This document shows positions 8,238 through 17,259 of a stretch of 64,000 bases of DNA, one piece after another. The number at the start of each line of letters is the position of its first letter. The stretch's first letter is position 1. The position numbers and the translations under genes were made by a program. Under the pieces are notes generated by a model. That model was not told where the DNA came from, ran no database searches, and saw nothing but the letters and a program-made list of their open reading frames with translations. Source of the stretch: Streptomyces flaveolus (lineage in GTDB: Bacteria; Actinomycetota; Actinomycetes; Streptomycetales; Streptomycetaceae); NCBI RefSeq assembly GCF_014648815.1, contig NZ_BMRV01000008.1, positions 301,579 to 365,578 on the forward strand, written 5' to 3'.

Positions 8238-9431
8238 ATGCCCGCCCCCTCCCCGCTCGCGTCGCTCACCGCCCGGCTGCGCACCACGAACGCGCACGCC
8301 GTCGACGCGGCCGTCGCCGCGCTGGTGCTGTTCGCCGTCTCCCTGCAGTGGCTGTTCCCGGACGAGGGGGACGATCCGCTGACCTGGCCGGGCTGGCTGC
8401 TCGGGGCCGCGACGGCCGTGCCGCTGGTCTGGCGGCGCAGGGCGCCCTTCGTGACGGCGTGCGCCGTGTCGGTGGCCACCCCCGCCCAGGCGATCCACCA
8501 CGCGCCGCCGCCGGACCTGATGTACGGCGGGTTCGTCGTCCTCTACACCCTGGCGGCCCTCGGCCGGCCCTGGCAGCGGCGGATGATGCTCGCGGGCTGG
8601 CTGATCGGGGTCGCCGTCACCATCCGGCACCGGGAGGACGCCGAGCCCTTCGAGTACGCCTTCCAGCTCCTGAGCATCGTGTGCGCCTACGCCCTCGGCC
8701 TGCTCGCGCGCACCCAGCGGGCCTACACCGCCGAACTGGAGGACCGGGCCCTGCGGCTGGAGCGCGAGCGCGCCGCCGGCACGGCGCGGGCCGCGGCACA
8801 GGAACGGGCCCGGATTGCCCGCGACATGCACGACATCCTGGCGCACGCGGTGAGCCTGATGGTGGTGCAGGCCGAGGCCGGCCCGGTGGTGGTACGCAGT
8901 GATCCGGCGCGCGCGGAGGCCGCGTTCGACACGATCGCGACCGCCGGGCGGGACGCGATGACGCAACTGCGGCGCATCCTCGGAGTGCTTCAGCAGGAGC
9001 AGGGGTCCGCGCCGCAGCGGCTGCCGCAGCCGGGCCTGGACGCGCTGTCCGGTCTGGTCCGGCGGGTCGGCGAATCGACCGGCCTGCGCGTGCAGTTGCG
9101 CGTGACCGGCGATCCGCGCCCGCTGCCGCCGGACACCGAGGTCGCCGCCTACCGCATCGCGCAGGAGGCCCTCACCAACACGGTGAGACACGCGTACGCT
9201 TCCTCCGCGACGGTCGCGCTCGACTGGGGGGAGAACGAAGTGACCTTGGCGGTGACGGACGACGGCCGGGGCCCGTCGGGTCCGGTCGGCGGCGGCCACG
9301 GGCTGATCGGCATCAGGGAGCGGGCCGCGGCCTGCGGGGGCGAAGCGGTCACCGGTGCCGGGCCGGACGGCGGCTTCGGCGTCGTCGTACGCCTGCCCGT
9401 CGCCGCCGGGCGGCGGGCGGCGCTCGGGTGA
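8238..9431 (+). CDS. Two-component sensor histidine kinase, NarL-partner type
   Basis: The ATG at 8238 follows CGAGGAG and gives 397 residues. The first 155 residues hold about four to five membrane helices with hardly any extracellular domain, so it may sense the membrane itself. HisKA_3 dimerisation follows with the phospho-acceptor His in ARIARDMHDILAHAVSLM, and an HATPase domain ends with DDGRGPSGPVGGGHGLIGIRER. The GTGA overlap with the response regulator gene makes it a tightly coupled pair. The MMPL exporter gene downstream is the obvious candidate target. Confidence 0.93.
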   Translation: MPAPSPLASLTARLRTTNAHAVDAAVAALVLFAVSLQWLFPDEGDDPLTWPGWLLGAATAVPLVWRRRAPFVTACAVSVATPAQAIHHAPPPDLMYGGFVVLYTLAALGRPWQRRMMLAGWLIGVAVTIRHREDAEPFEYAFQLLSIVCAYALGLLARTQRAYTAELEDRALRLERERAAGTARAAAQERARIARDMHDILAHAVSLMVVQAEAGPVVVRSDPARAEAAFDTIATAGRDAMTQLRRILGVLQQEQGSAPQRLPQPGLDALSGLVRRVGESTGLRVQLRVTGDPRPLPPDTEVAAYRIAQEALTNTVRHAYASSATVALDWGENEVTLAVTDDGRGPSGPVGGGHGLIGIRERAAACGGEAVTGAGPDGGFGVVVRLPVAAGRRAALG

Positions 9432-10096
9432 GCATCCGGGTGGTCGTCGCCGACGACCAGGAGCTGGTCCGCAGCGGGTTCAGCATGATCCTCGAAGCGC
9501 AGGCCGACATCGAGGTGGTCGCCGAGGCCGGGGACGGCGCGGAGGCGGTCGCGGCGGTCGAACGGCACGCGCCCGACGTGCTGCTGCTGGACATCCGCAT
9601 GCCGGTCATGGACGGCCTGGAGGCGGCACGGCTGGTGTGTGCGCGGTCCGGCTGCAAGGTCGTCATGCTGACCACGTTCGACCTGGACGAGTACGTGTAC
9701 GAGGCGCTGTACGCGGGGGCGAGCGGCTTCCTGCTCAAGGACGTCCGCCGGGACGACCTGGTGCACGCGGTGCGGGTGGTGGCGGCCGGCGACTCGCTGC
9801 TCGCACCGGCGGTGACGCGCCGGCTGGTCGCGGACATCGTGCGGCGCCGGCGTGCGGAGGCCGCCGCGGAGGTCGCCCCGCAGCGGCTGGACGCGCTGAC
9901 CGCGCGCGAGGTGGAGACGCTGCGGCTGCTGGCCCGCGGACTGTCCAACTCCGAGATCGCCACGACGATGTTCGTGAGTGAGCACACCGTCAAGACCCAT
10001 GTCAGCAACGTGCTGAGCAAGCTCGGCCTCAGGGATCGGGTGCAGGCGGTGATCTGCGCGTACGAGACGGGTCTGGTGGCCCCCGGCTCCCCCTGA
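9428..10096 (+). CDS. Response regulator, NarL/LuxR type
   Basis: The protein has 222 residues. The receiver domain holds D9/D10, phospho-acceptor D55 (LLLDIRMP) and K in FLLKDV; a LuxR-type HTH fills the last 65 residues (LTAREVETLRLLARGLSNSE and VKTHVSNVLSKLGLRDR). It starts at GTG 9428 overlapping the kinase stop. It should receive phosphate from the upstream kinase and act on nearby promoters, most simply the MMPL transporter 129 bases downstream. Confidence 0.94.
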   Translation: MSIRVVVADDQELVRSGFSMILEAQADIEVVAEAGDGAEAVAAVERHAPDVLLLDIRMPVMDGLEAARLVCARSGCKVVMLTTFDLDEYVYEALYAGASGFLLKDVRRDDLVHAVRVVAAGDSLLAPAVTRRLVADIVRRRRAEAAAEVAPQRLDALTAREVETLRLLARGLSNSEIATTMFVSEHTVKTHVSNVLSKLGLRDRVQAVICAYETGLVAPGSP

Positions 10097-10224
10097 CGGG
10101 CGAGTCCGGCACCGTTCTCCCCCGTACGGGCGAGCCCGCGAACCGCTCCCTCCGGCGATCCGGCGGACCCCCGGCGGACCCGAGGCTGGTGGCGATGTCG
10201 GAAGACGAATCGCCGGGAGGGACC

Positions 10225-12333
10225 GTGCTGTCCACACTCGCCCGGGCGGCGACCCGCCGCCCCCTGACCGTGATGCTCCTGTGGGGCCTGTTCCTGCTGC
10301 TCGGCTTCGGCCTCGGGACGGGCGTCTTCGGGAAGCTCTCCGACGACGTGCCCGACGTCCCGGGCACCGAGTCGCAGCTCGCCGCCGAGTACCTGGACGG
10401 CCTGGACCCGGCGGGCGACTCGATCACCGGCGTGGTCGAGTCCGCCGCCGTGTCGGATCCCGACGTGCGTGCCGAGGTGCGGCGGGCCGTCGCCGGCCTG
10501 AGGGACGTCGCGGGCGTCGCCGCGGTGCCCGACCCGTACACCACCCCCGGCCTGGTGGCCGAGGACGGCAGGGCGCTGATCGTCCCCGTCACCTTCGAGG
10601 GCGGTCTGGACGACGCCGCCGAGGAGGAGGCGGTGGACGCGGCGGCCGCGCGGCTGCACGGGATCGACGCGTCCGGCGTCCATGTCAGCGGCGGCCCCCT
10701 GCTCGGCGAGCAGCTCGGCGAACGCGCCCAGGAGGACGTCAAGAACGCGGAGTTGATCTCCCTGCCGGTCGTCCTGGTACTGCTGCTCGTCGTGTTCGGC
10801 GGGCTGCGCGCGGCCGGGCTGCCGCTGCTGGTCGCGCTCGCCGGCATCGCGGGTGCCTTCCTGGCCCTGTTCGGCTTCAGCCAGGTCACCGACATCTCCG
10901 TGTACGCGATCCAGGTCACGACGATGCTGGGGCTCGGCCTCGCCGTGGACTACGCCCTGCTGATGCTGGTCCGCTTCCGGGAGGAGCGGCGGCACACGGC
11001 GGACGTGACCGAGGCCGTGCACCGCACCGTCGCGGCGGCCGGGCGCACCGTGCTGTTCTCCGGGCTGACCGTGGCCGTGAGCCTGGCCGGACTGCTGGTC
11101 TTCCCCAGCACGTTCCTGCGCAGCATGGGGCTCGCGGTGGCGGCGGTGGTCGTCGTCGACATGCTGGCCGCGCTGACGCTGCTGCCCGCGCTGCTGGCGC
11201 GGTTCGGCGGGAGGATCGCCCCGGCGAGGACACGGCCGGACGGGGAGGAGGGCCGGCTGTTCGCCCGCCTCGCCCGTTTCGCCGCCCGTCGGCGCGTGGC
11301 CGTCCTGGCCGTCGCCGTCCCGGCCCTGCTGGTGCTGGCGCTGCCCCTCACCGGCATGCGCATCGGCATCGGGGACGCGCGGCAGCTCCCCCGGAGCACC
11401 GAGGCGCGGCAGCTGCACGACGCCGTCGACACGCACTTCCCGCCGGGTACCGGGGTCGAGCCGGTCACCGTGGTGCTGCGGCCCGGCACCGACGCGGCGA
11501 CCGCCGGCCGGATCGGCGCGCTCGTGCCGGGCGCCGAGCGCCGTGACCTGCCCGGCGGCACGACGGTGCTCGAACTGCCGCCGGGCGGACCGGCCGACGG
11601 CGCGGCGGCCACCGAGCTGGTCGAGCGCGTACGGGACATCCGCGGCGACGCCCCCGTCCAGGTCACCGGCACCGCCGCCCAGTTGGCCGACTTCCGGCAG
11701 ATGCTCGCCGACCGGGCGCCCTGGGCGGCGCTGACCGTGCTGGCCGGGATCTTCGCGCTGTTGTTCGCCTTCACCGGATCGGTGCTGCTGCCGCTGCGCA
11801 CCGTCGCGACCACGCTGCTCAGCCTGGCCGCCGCGCTCGGCGTCGTCGTGTGGGTGTTCCAGGACGGGCATCTGGCCGGGCTGATCGGCGCCGAGGGGCT
11901 GGGCGCGCTGAGCCTGACGGCGCCACCGCTGATCATCGGGATCGCCTTCGGACTCGCCATGGACTACGAGCTGTTCATCCTGGCCCGGATGCGCGAGGCC
12001 CGGGAGCGGGGCGAGGACGACCGGGAGGCCGTGGTGTCCGGGCTGCGTCGCTCGGGGCGCGTGGTGACCTGCGCGGCGCTGCTGCTCGCGGTGGTGTTCG
12101 GCGCCTTCATGACGGGCGGGTTCTCCCCCATCCTGCAGATCGGTCTCGGCCTCACCCTGGCGGTGCTGGTCGACGCGACGGTCGTACGGATGCTGCTGGT
12201 TCCGGCGACCATGGCGCTGCTCGGGCGGCGTGCCTGGTGGGCGCCGGGGCCGCTGCGCCGGGCGCACGAGCGGTTCGGCGTGCGCGAGGAGGCCGTCGCC
12301 GTCCCGGCCGCGCCGGAGCCGGCACACCGGTGA
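10225..12333 (+). CDS. MMPL/RND-family transporter
   Basis: The GTG at 10225 has GGGAGGG just upstream and gives 702 residues; GTG at 10189 in frame would add 12. One helix near the N-terminus, an extracellular loop, then a block of five helices is repeated twice, as in MmpL proteins, with conserved LGLAVDYALLMLVRFREE and FGLAMDYELFILARMREARE containing the Asp-Tyr pairs of proton relay. MMPL proteins export lipids, siderophores or toxic compounds. It follows the two-component system on the same strand, so drug- or envelope-stress-induced export is likely. The cargo is unknown. Confidence 0.88.
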   Translation: MLSTLARAATRRPLTVMLLWGLFLLLGFGLGTGVFGKLSDDVPDVPGTESQLAAEYLDGLDPAGDSITGVVESAAVSDPDVRAEVRRAVAGLRDVAGVAAVPDPYTTPGLVAEDGRALIVPVTFEGGLDDAAEEEAVDAAAARLHGIDASGVHVSGGPLLGEQLGERAQEDVKNAELISLPVVLVLLLVVFGGLRAAGLPLLVALAGIAGAFLALFGFSQVTDISVYAIQVTTMLGLGLAVDYALLMLVRFREERRHTADVTEAVHRTVAAAGRTVLFSGLTVAVSLAGLLVFPSTFLRSMGLAVAAVVVVDMLAALTLLPALLARFGGRIAPARTRPDGEEGRLFARLARFAARRRVAVLAVAVPALLVLALPLTGMRIGIGDARQLPRSTEARQLHDAVDTHFPPGTGVEPVTVVLRPGTDAATAGRIGALVPGAERRDLPGGTTVLELPPGGPADGAAATELVERVRDIRGDAPVQVTGTAAQLADFRQMLADRAPWAALTVLAGIFALLFAFTGSVLLPLRTVATTLLSLAAALGVVVWVFQDGHLAGLIGAEGLGALSLTAPPLIIGIAFGLAMDYELFILARMREARERGEDDREAVVSGLRRSGRVVTCAALLLAVVFGAFMTGGFSPILQIGLGLTLAVLVDATVVRMLLVPATMALLGRRAWWAPGPLRRAHERFGVREEAVAVPAAPEPAHR

Positions 12334-12472
12334 CGCGGCCGGTCCGCGGTCCCTCTCCGACAGTGCGGCGAGGGGCCGCGGGCGGGCACCCGCGGGAACC
12401 CGATTCACGGCCGCTGGCCCCCTTCAGGTACTGAACTCCCTTGGTCACAAAGGACTTTCTCGGTTTCACCTC

Positions 12473-12525
12473 TTGACGACGGCCACGGCCGGGAGCACAT
12501 TGGCCGCACCCTGAGAGCGCTCTCA
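12473..12525 (+). promoter_or_regulatory. Promoter with LacI/CebR-like palindromic operator for beta-glucanase
   Basis: TTGACG (12473-12478) and CACATT (12496-12501) are 17 bases apart. The perfect 14-bp palindrome TGAGAGCGCTCTCA at 12512-12525 overlaps the expected start site. It closely resembles the CebR site TGGGAGCGCTCCCA used to repress cellulose utilisation in Streptomyces, with an A/T change in each half. A LacI-family repressor responding to an oligosaccharide is the expected ligand; none is encoded in this window. Confidence 0.75.
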
Positions 12526-12592
12526 CCGCTCGATCGGAGCGCACTCGGACCGTCCGCGCTTCCCCCTCCCCCACCCGAGAGGCGACCCCCAC

Positions 12593-13993
12593 ATGAGAGA
12601 GACCTCCGGCAACCCGCCCCGACGGCCGAGACCGCTGCGCCGGGCCCTGGTGGCCGTCGTCGGCACGCTCGGCCTGGCGGCGGCCGCCACGGCCGTCACC
12701 GGCCCGTCCGCGAACGCCTCCGCTCCCCCGCCCCCGTCCGGCTGGACGCAGGTCTTCGCCGACGACTTCGACGGCGCCGCCGGCTCCGGCGTGAACACCT
12801 CGAACTGGCAGTACGCGACCGGGACCTCGTACCCCGGCGGCCCCGCCAACTGGGGCACCGGCGAGATCGAGACGATGACGGCCGGCACGGACAACGTCTC
12901 CCTGGACGGCAACGGCAACCTGCGCATCACCCCGCGGCGCGACGGCGCCGGCAACTGGACCTCGGGCCGCATCGAGACGCGGCGCACCGACTTCCAGCCC
13001 CCGGCCGGCGGCAAACTGCGCGTGGAGGCCCGCATCCAGGTCCCGAACGTCACGGGAGCCGCGGCCAAGGGCTACTGGCCGGCGTTCTGGATGCTCGGCG
13101 GCCCCTACCGCGGCAACTACTGGAACTGGCCCGGCGTCGGCGAGATCGACATCATGGAGAACACCCAGGGCCTCAACACCGTGTGGGCCACGCTGCACTG
13201 CGGCACCTCTCCCGGCGGCCCGTGCAACGAGACCAGCGGTATCGGCGGCAACACGCCGTGCCCCGGGACCACGTGCCAGGCCGGGTTCCACACGTACCGG
13301 GTGGAGTGGGACCGTTCGGCCAGTGTGGAGGAGATCCGGTTCTCCGTCGACGGGACCACCTACCACACGGTGCGCCAGAACCAGGTCGACGCGACGACCT
13401 GGGCCAACGCCACGAACCACGGCTACTACGTCATCCTCAACGTGGCCATGGGCGGCGGCTTCCCGAACGCCTTCGGCGGCGGCCCCGACGGCGGCACGCA
13501 GCCCGGTCACCCGATGCTCGTGGACTACGTCCAGGTGCTGTCGTCCGGTGGGGGCGGCACCACGCCTCCCCCGGCCGGCAGCCGGGACGCGTACGGCACC
13601 ATCCAGGCCGAGTCCTACGACGCCCAGTCCGGCACGATGACGGAGGGCACCTCCGACTCGGGCGGCGGACAGAACCTCGGCGCGCTCGCGAACGGCGACT
13701 GGGCCCAGTACAAGGGTGTGAACTTCGGTTCGAACGCCGCGACGCAGTTCACCGCCCGGGTCGCGAGCGGCGCGGCGTCCGGCGTCAGCGGCCTGGTGGA
13801 GGTGCGCCTGGACAGCCGCGGCAGCGCGCCGGTCGGCAGCTTCGCGGTGGGCAACACCGGCGGCTGGCAGTCGTGGCGGACCGTCCCGGCGAACATCGGC
13901 GCCGTCACCGGCACCCATGACGTGTATCTGACCTTCACCAGCGGCCAGCCGGCCGACTTCGTCAACGTGAACTGGTTCGGCTTCGGACACTGA
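12593..13993 (+). CDS. Secreted GH16 beta-glucanase with C-terminal CBM6
   Basis: The protein has 466 residues. Residues 1-43 form a signal peptide (twin-basic start RRPRPLRRALV, hydrophobic core, Ala-rich cleavage site near SANASA). The GH16 domain covers about 50-320 with the catalytic pair E184 and E189 in GEIDIMEN, the pattern of laminarinases and 1,3(4)-beta-glucanases. After a Pro/Gly linker, a CBM6 module covers about 330-466 (IQAESYDAQSG at its start, DFVNVNWFGFGH at its end). It should cut beta-1,3-glucan outside the cell. Expression is probably controlled through the palindromic operator about 70 bases upstream. Confidence 0.92.
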   Translation: MRETSGNPPRRPRPLRRALVAVVGTLGLAAAATAVTGPSANASAPPPPSGWTQVFADDFDGAAGSGVNTSNWQYATGTSYPGGPANWGTGEIETMTAGTDNVSLDGNGNLRITPRRDGAGNWTSGRIETRRTDFQPPAGGKLRVEARIQVPNVTGAAAKGYWPAFWMLGGPYRGNYWNWPGVGEIDIMENTQGLNTVWATLHCGTSPGGPCNETSGIGGNTPCPGTTCQAGFHTYRVEWDRSASVEEIRFSVDGTTYHTVRQNQVDATTWANATNHGYYVILNVAMGGGFPNAFGGGPDGGTQPGHPMLVDYVQVLSSGGGGTTPPPAGSRDAYGTIQAESYDAQSGTMTEGTSDSGGGQNLGALANGDWAQYKGVNFGSNAATQFTARVASGAASGVSGLVEVRLDSRGSAPVGSFAVGNTGGWQSWRTVPANIGAVTGTHDVYLTFTSGQPADFVNVNWFGFGH

Positions 13994-14017
13994 CCCGCAC
14001 GGCCCCCACAGGAGGGC

Positions 14018-14047
14018 GGAGGGCTCCACGCGCGCGTGGAGCCCTCC
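14018..14047. terminator. Perfect 15-bp stem terminator between convergent genes
   Basis: GGAGGGCTCCACGCG is followed directly by its exact reverse complement, so the innermost bases must form a small loop. It sits between the glucanase stop (13993) and the AraC-gene stop (14061) and can end transcripts from both sides. Confidence 0.85.
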
Positions 14048-14060
14048 GTCGTGCGGGGTC

Positions 14061-14984
14061 TCAGCGCAGCTCCGCCCGGAACGCGGCCGGGGTCATGTCC
14101 GTGTGCTGCTGGAAGAACTTGGAGAAGTTCGCCGCGTCCGGGAAACCGACCGCCGCCCCGACCCGGCCGATCGGCATGTCGGTGTGGGCGAGGAGCCGCT
14201 TGGCCTCCAGCACCACCCGCTTGTCGATGAAGCCCTTCGGCGTCTCGCCGGTCGCGGCGCGCACCGCGCGGACGAGGGTGCGGCGGGAGTAACCGAGCGC
14301 GTCGGCGTAGGCGCTGACGCTGTGATTGGTGGCGAAGTCCCGTTCGACCGCGTTCCGGAAGAGCGTGAAGGTGGTGTCCCCCGGCGCTTCCGCCTGCCCC
14401 GTGCCCTGCCGCTCCTGCTGTGCCGAGCTGGCCGCGAGATGGGCCAGGCGCAGCAGGAACGCGGTCAGCGTGTGGCGCAGCACCGCGGTGTGCAGGCTCA
14501 GCGGGAGGGTCGTGGCGTCCTCGTACTCGCGTCGCAGCTGGTCGAGCGAGGCGGTCAGCGCGACGAGCCGGGCCTCGTCGGGGCGGAGCAGGGGCGGCAG
14601 GTCGTAGCGGTAGAGGCCGGTGGCCTCCACGGTGGCGCGGGGCAGGAAGCCGGGCTGCATGGTCAGCACCGTTCCGCGGTACTCGCTGTCGGGCGAGAAG
14701 CGGTGGACCTGGCCGGGCCGGATCCACAGCAGCTCGCCGGCCGTCGCCTCGTACTCGGCGAAGTCGATCATGTGACGGACCGGTCCGCCGGTGAAGAGCA
14801 TGACGACGTGGAAGTCGATGCGGTGCACGCGGTGCAGCGGGGCATGCGCATGCCAGGTGCGGCCGGCGCCCATGGGGCCGACCTGCATGCCGACGCCGAG
14901 GAGGCTGAGATCGACCGGGAAGGGGAAGGTTCTGATCCCGTCGCCGCCATCGCCGTCGCCGTATTGGGTGTGTTCGTCCGCCAT
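14061..14984 (-). CDS. AraC-family regulator with N-terminal cupin domain
   Basis: The protein has 307 residues. Residues of about 30-170 form an AraC-binding cupin (HRVHRIDFHVVMLFTGG, then FAEYEATAGELLWIRPGQVHRF). The C-terminal 100 residues contain the two AraC helix-turn-helices (YADALGYSRRTLVRAVRA and IGRVGAAVGFPDAANFSKFF). It is divergent from the transketolase gene and separated from it by 157 bases containing a palindrome, so it may regulate the pentose-phosphate operon in response to a sugar or sugar phosphate. This link is inferred from position only. Confidence 0.9.
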   Translation of the reverse strand: MADEHTQYGDGDGGDGIRTFPFPVDLSLLGVGMQVGPMGAGRTWHAHAPLHRVHRIDFHVVMLFTGGPVRHMIDFAEYEATAGELLWIRPGQVHRFSPDSEYRGTVLTMQPGFLPRATVEATGLYRYDLPPLLRPDEARLVALTASLDQLRREYEDATTLPLSLHTAVLRHTLTAFLLRLAHLAASSAQQERQGTGQAEAPGDTTFTLFRNAVERDFATNHSVSAYADALGYSRRTLVRAVRAATGETPKGFIDKRVVLEAKRLLAHTDMPIGRVGAAVGFPDAANFSKFFQQHTDMTPAAFRAELR

Positions 14985-15073
14985 GTCCTTCTCGCGCCGT
15001 GCCGCCCGTACGCCGTGACGCCGGGGCGTGTCCCAGTTTCACCACAGGCTGGCACACCACGACCTTCACTCTC

Positions 15074-15115
15074 AAAAGTCAGACTTTTAAGTTTGAACGC
15101 GTCAGACCAGATACT
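15074..15115 (+). promoter_or_regulatory. Palindrome and promoter region of the pentose-phosphate operon
   Basis: AAAAGTCAGACTTTT (15074-15088) is a perfect 7-bp inverted repeat about one A, standing out as AT-rich. A GATACT -10-like box follows at 15110-15115. The site lies between the divergent AraC and tkt genes and is the best operator candidate for the six-gene operon. Confidence 0.5.
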
Positions 15116-15141
15116 CCGCTCCGATCGAGGATTTCTTGAAG

Positions 15142-17217
15142 ATGAGCACGCAGACAACGGACAGCTTCGAATGGACCGAACTCGACCGGCGTGCCGTCGA
15201 CACCGCCCGTGTTCTGGCGGCCGATGCGGTGCAGAAGGTGGGGAACGGCCACCCGGGCACGGCGATGGCCCTCGCCCCGGCGGCGTACACGATCTTTCAG
15301 AAGGTGATGCGGCACGATCCCGCGGACCCGGAATGGACCGGCCGTGACCGCTTCGTCCTGTCCCCCGGGCACACCTCGCTGACCCTCTACACGCAGCTCT
15401 ACCTCGCCGGGTACGAGCTGGAGCTGGACGACCTCAAGGCGTTCCGCACCCACGGCTCGAAGACGCCCGGCCACCCGGAGTACGGGCACACCGCGGGCGT
15501 GGAGACCACGACCGGCCCGCTCGGCCAGGGCGTCGCGAACGCGGTGGGCATGGCGATGGCCGCCCGCTACGAGCGCGGCCTGTTCGACCCCGAGGCCCCC
15601 GCGGGCGAGTCCCCCTTCGACCACACGATCTGGGCGATCGTCTCCGACGGCGACCTCCAGGAGGGCGTCTCCGCCGAGGCGTCGTCCCTCGCCGGTCACC
15701 AGAGGCTCGGCAACCTGGTCTTCCTGTACGACGACAACCACATCTCCATCGAGGGCGACACCGCGACCGCGTTCTCCGAGGACGTGCTGAAGCGGTACGA
15801 GGCCTACGGCTGGCACGTGCAGCGCATCGAGCCCGCCGAGAACGGCGACGTCGACGTGCACGCCCTGCACGCGGCCCTGACGGCGGCGAAGGCCGAGACC
15901 GGGCGCCCCTCCATCATCGCCATGCGCACGATCATCGCCTGGCCCGCGCCGAACGCCCAGAACACCGAGGCGTCCCACGGCTCCGCCCTCGGCGAGGACG
16001 AGGTCGCGGCCACCAAGCGCGTCCTCGGCTTCGACCCGGAGCGGTCCTTCGAGGTCGCCGACGACGTGCTCGCCCACACCCGCGCGGCCCTGGACCGGGG
16101 CGCCGAGGCGCACGCCGCCTGGGACAAGCGGCTCGACAAGTGGCGCGGCGCCCAGCCGGACCGCGCGCAGCTGTTCGACCGGGTCCTCGCGGGCCGCCTG
16201 CCCGAGGGCTGGCAGGACGCGCTGCCGGTGTTCGAGCCCGGCAGGGCGGTCGCCACCCGCGCCGCGTCCGGCAAGGTCCTCCAGGCCCTCGGCCCGGTCC
16301 TGCCCGAGTTGTGGGGCGGCTCCGCCGACCTGGCCGGCTCGAACAACACGACCATCGACAAGACCAGCTCCTTCCTCCCCGAGGGCAACCCGCTGCCGGA
16401 GGCCGACCCGTACGGGCGCACCGTGCACTTCGGCATCCGCGAGTTCTCGATGGCCGCGGAGATGAACGGCATCGCCCTGCACGGCAACACCCGCGTCTAC
16501 GGCGGCACCTTCCTGGTGTTCTCCGACTACATGCGCAACGCGGTGCGGATGTCCGCCCTGATGCAGCTCCCGGTGACGTACGTGTGGACGCACGACTCCA
16601 TCGGCCTGGGCGAGGACGGCCCCACCCACCAGCCCGTCGAGCACCTGGCCGCGCTGCGCGCCATCCCCGGCCTCAACGTCGTCCGCCCGGCCGACGCCAA
16701 CGAGACCGCGATCGCCTGGGCCGAGATCCTCAAGCGGCACTCCACCGCCCCGGCCCCGCACGGCCTCGCACTGACCCGCCAGGGCGTGCCGACGTACGAG
16801 CCGAACCCGGACGCCGCGCGCGGCGGCTACGTCCTGAAGGAGGCCTCCACCGGCTCTCCGGACGTCGTCCTGATCGCCACCGGCTCCGAGGTGCAGCTCG
16901 CGGTGGCCGCGCGGGAGGCGCTGGAAGCGGAGGGCACCCCCACCCGGGTGGTGTCGATGCCGTCCGTCGAGTGGTTCGAGGAGCAGCCGCGCGAGTACCG
17001 CGACAGCGTGCTGCCGCCGTCCGTGAAGGCCCGGGTGGCCGTCGAGGCCGGGATCGGCCTGACCTGGTACCGCTTCGTCGGCGACGCGGGCCGGATCGTC
17101 TCCCTGGAGCACTTCGGCGCCTCCGCCGACGCCAAGACCCTGTTCGCCGAGTACGGCTTCACCGCCGAGCACGTCACCGCCGCCGCCCGGGAGTCCCTCG
17201 CCGCCGTCCGCGGCTGA
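15142..17217 (+). CDS. tkt: Transketolase
   Basis: The ATG at 15142 gives 691 residues; a TTG two codons earlier is the only nearby alternative, and GAGG lies at 15127-15130. Transketolase moves two-carbon units between pentose, heptulose and triose phosphates with thiamine diphosphate. Motifs include GNGHPGTAM near the N-terminus, the ThDP motif from SDGDLQEG to YDDN, and the catalytic GGTFLVFSDYMRNA and EDGPTHQPVEH segments. It opens the operon tkt-tal-zwf-opcA-pgi-gnd, so all the non-oxidative and oxidative steps around glucose 6-phosphate are made together. Streptomycetes carry a second copy elsewhere, so this is likely a regulated paralogue set. Confidence 0.95.
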   Translation: MSTQTTDSFEWTELDRRAVDTARVLAADAVQKVGNGHPGTAMALAPAAYTIFQKVMRHDPADPEWTGRDRFVLSPGHTSLTLYTQLYLAGYELELDDLKAFRTHGSKTPGHPEYGHTAGVETTTGPLGQGVANAVGMAMAARYERGLFDPEAPAGESPFDHTIWAIVSDGDLQEGVSAEASSLAGHQRLGNLVFLYDDNHISIEGDTATAFSEDVLKRYEAYGWHVQRIEPAENGDVDVHALHAALTAAKAETGRPSIIAMRTIIAWPAPNAQNTEASHGSALGEDEVAATKRVLGFDPERSFEVADDVLAHTRAALDRGAEAHAAWDKRLDKWRGAQPDRAQLFDRVLAGRLPEGWQDALPVFEPGRAVATRAASGKVLQALGPVLPELWGGSADLAGSNNTTIDKTSSFLPEGNPLPEADPYGRTVHFGIREFSMAAEMNGIALHGNTRVYGGTFLVFSDYMRNAVRMSALMQLPVTYVWTHDSIGLGEDGPTHQPVEHLAALRAIPGLNVVRPADANETAIAWAEILKRHSTAPAPHGLALTRQGVPTYEPNPDAARGGYVLKEASTGSPDVVLIATGSEVQLAVAAREALEAEGTPTRVVSMPSVEWFEEQPREYRDSVLPPSVKARVAVEAGIGLTWYRFVGDAGRIVSLEHFGASADAKTLFAEYGFTAEHVTAAARESLAAVRG

Positions 17218-17259
17218 GCCGACCGGGTCCGCACGCCGAAAGAACCGCAGAAAGAGAAG

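Noticed and set aside
9349..12408. 1019-residue minus-strand open frame
   Set aside because: It is antisense to the response regulator and MMPL genes, with His/Arg/Gly/Gln-rich sequence and no domain, typical of high-GC shadow frames.
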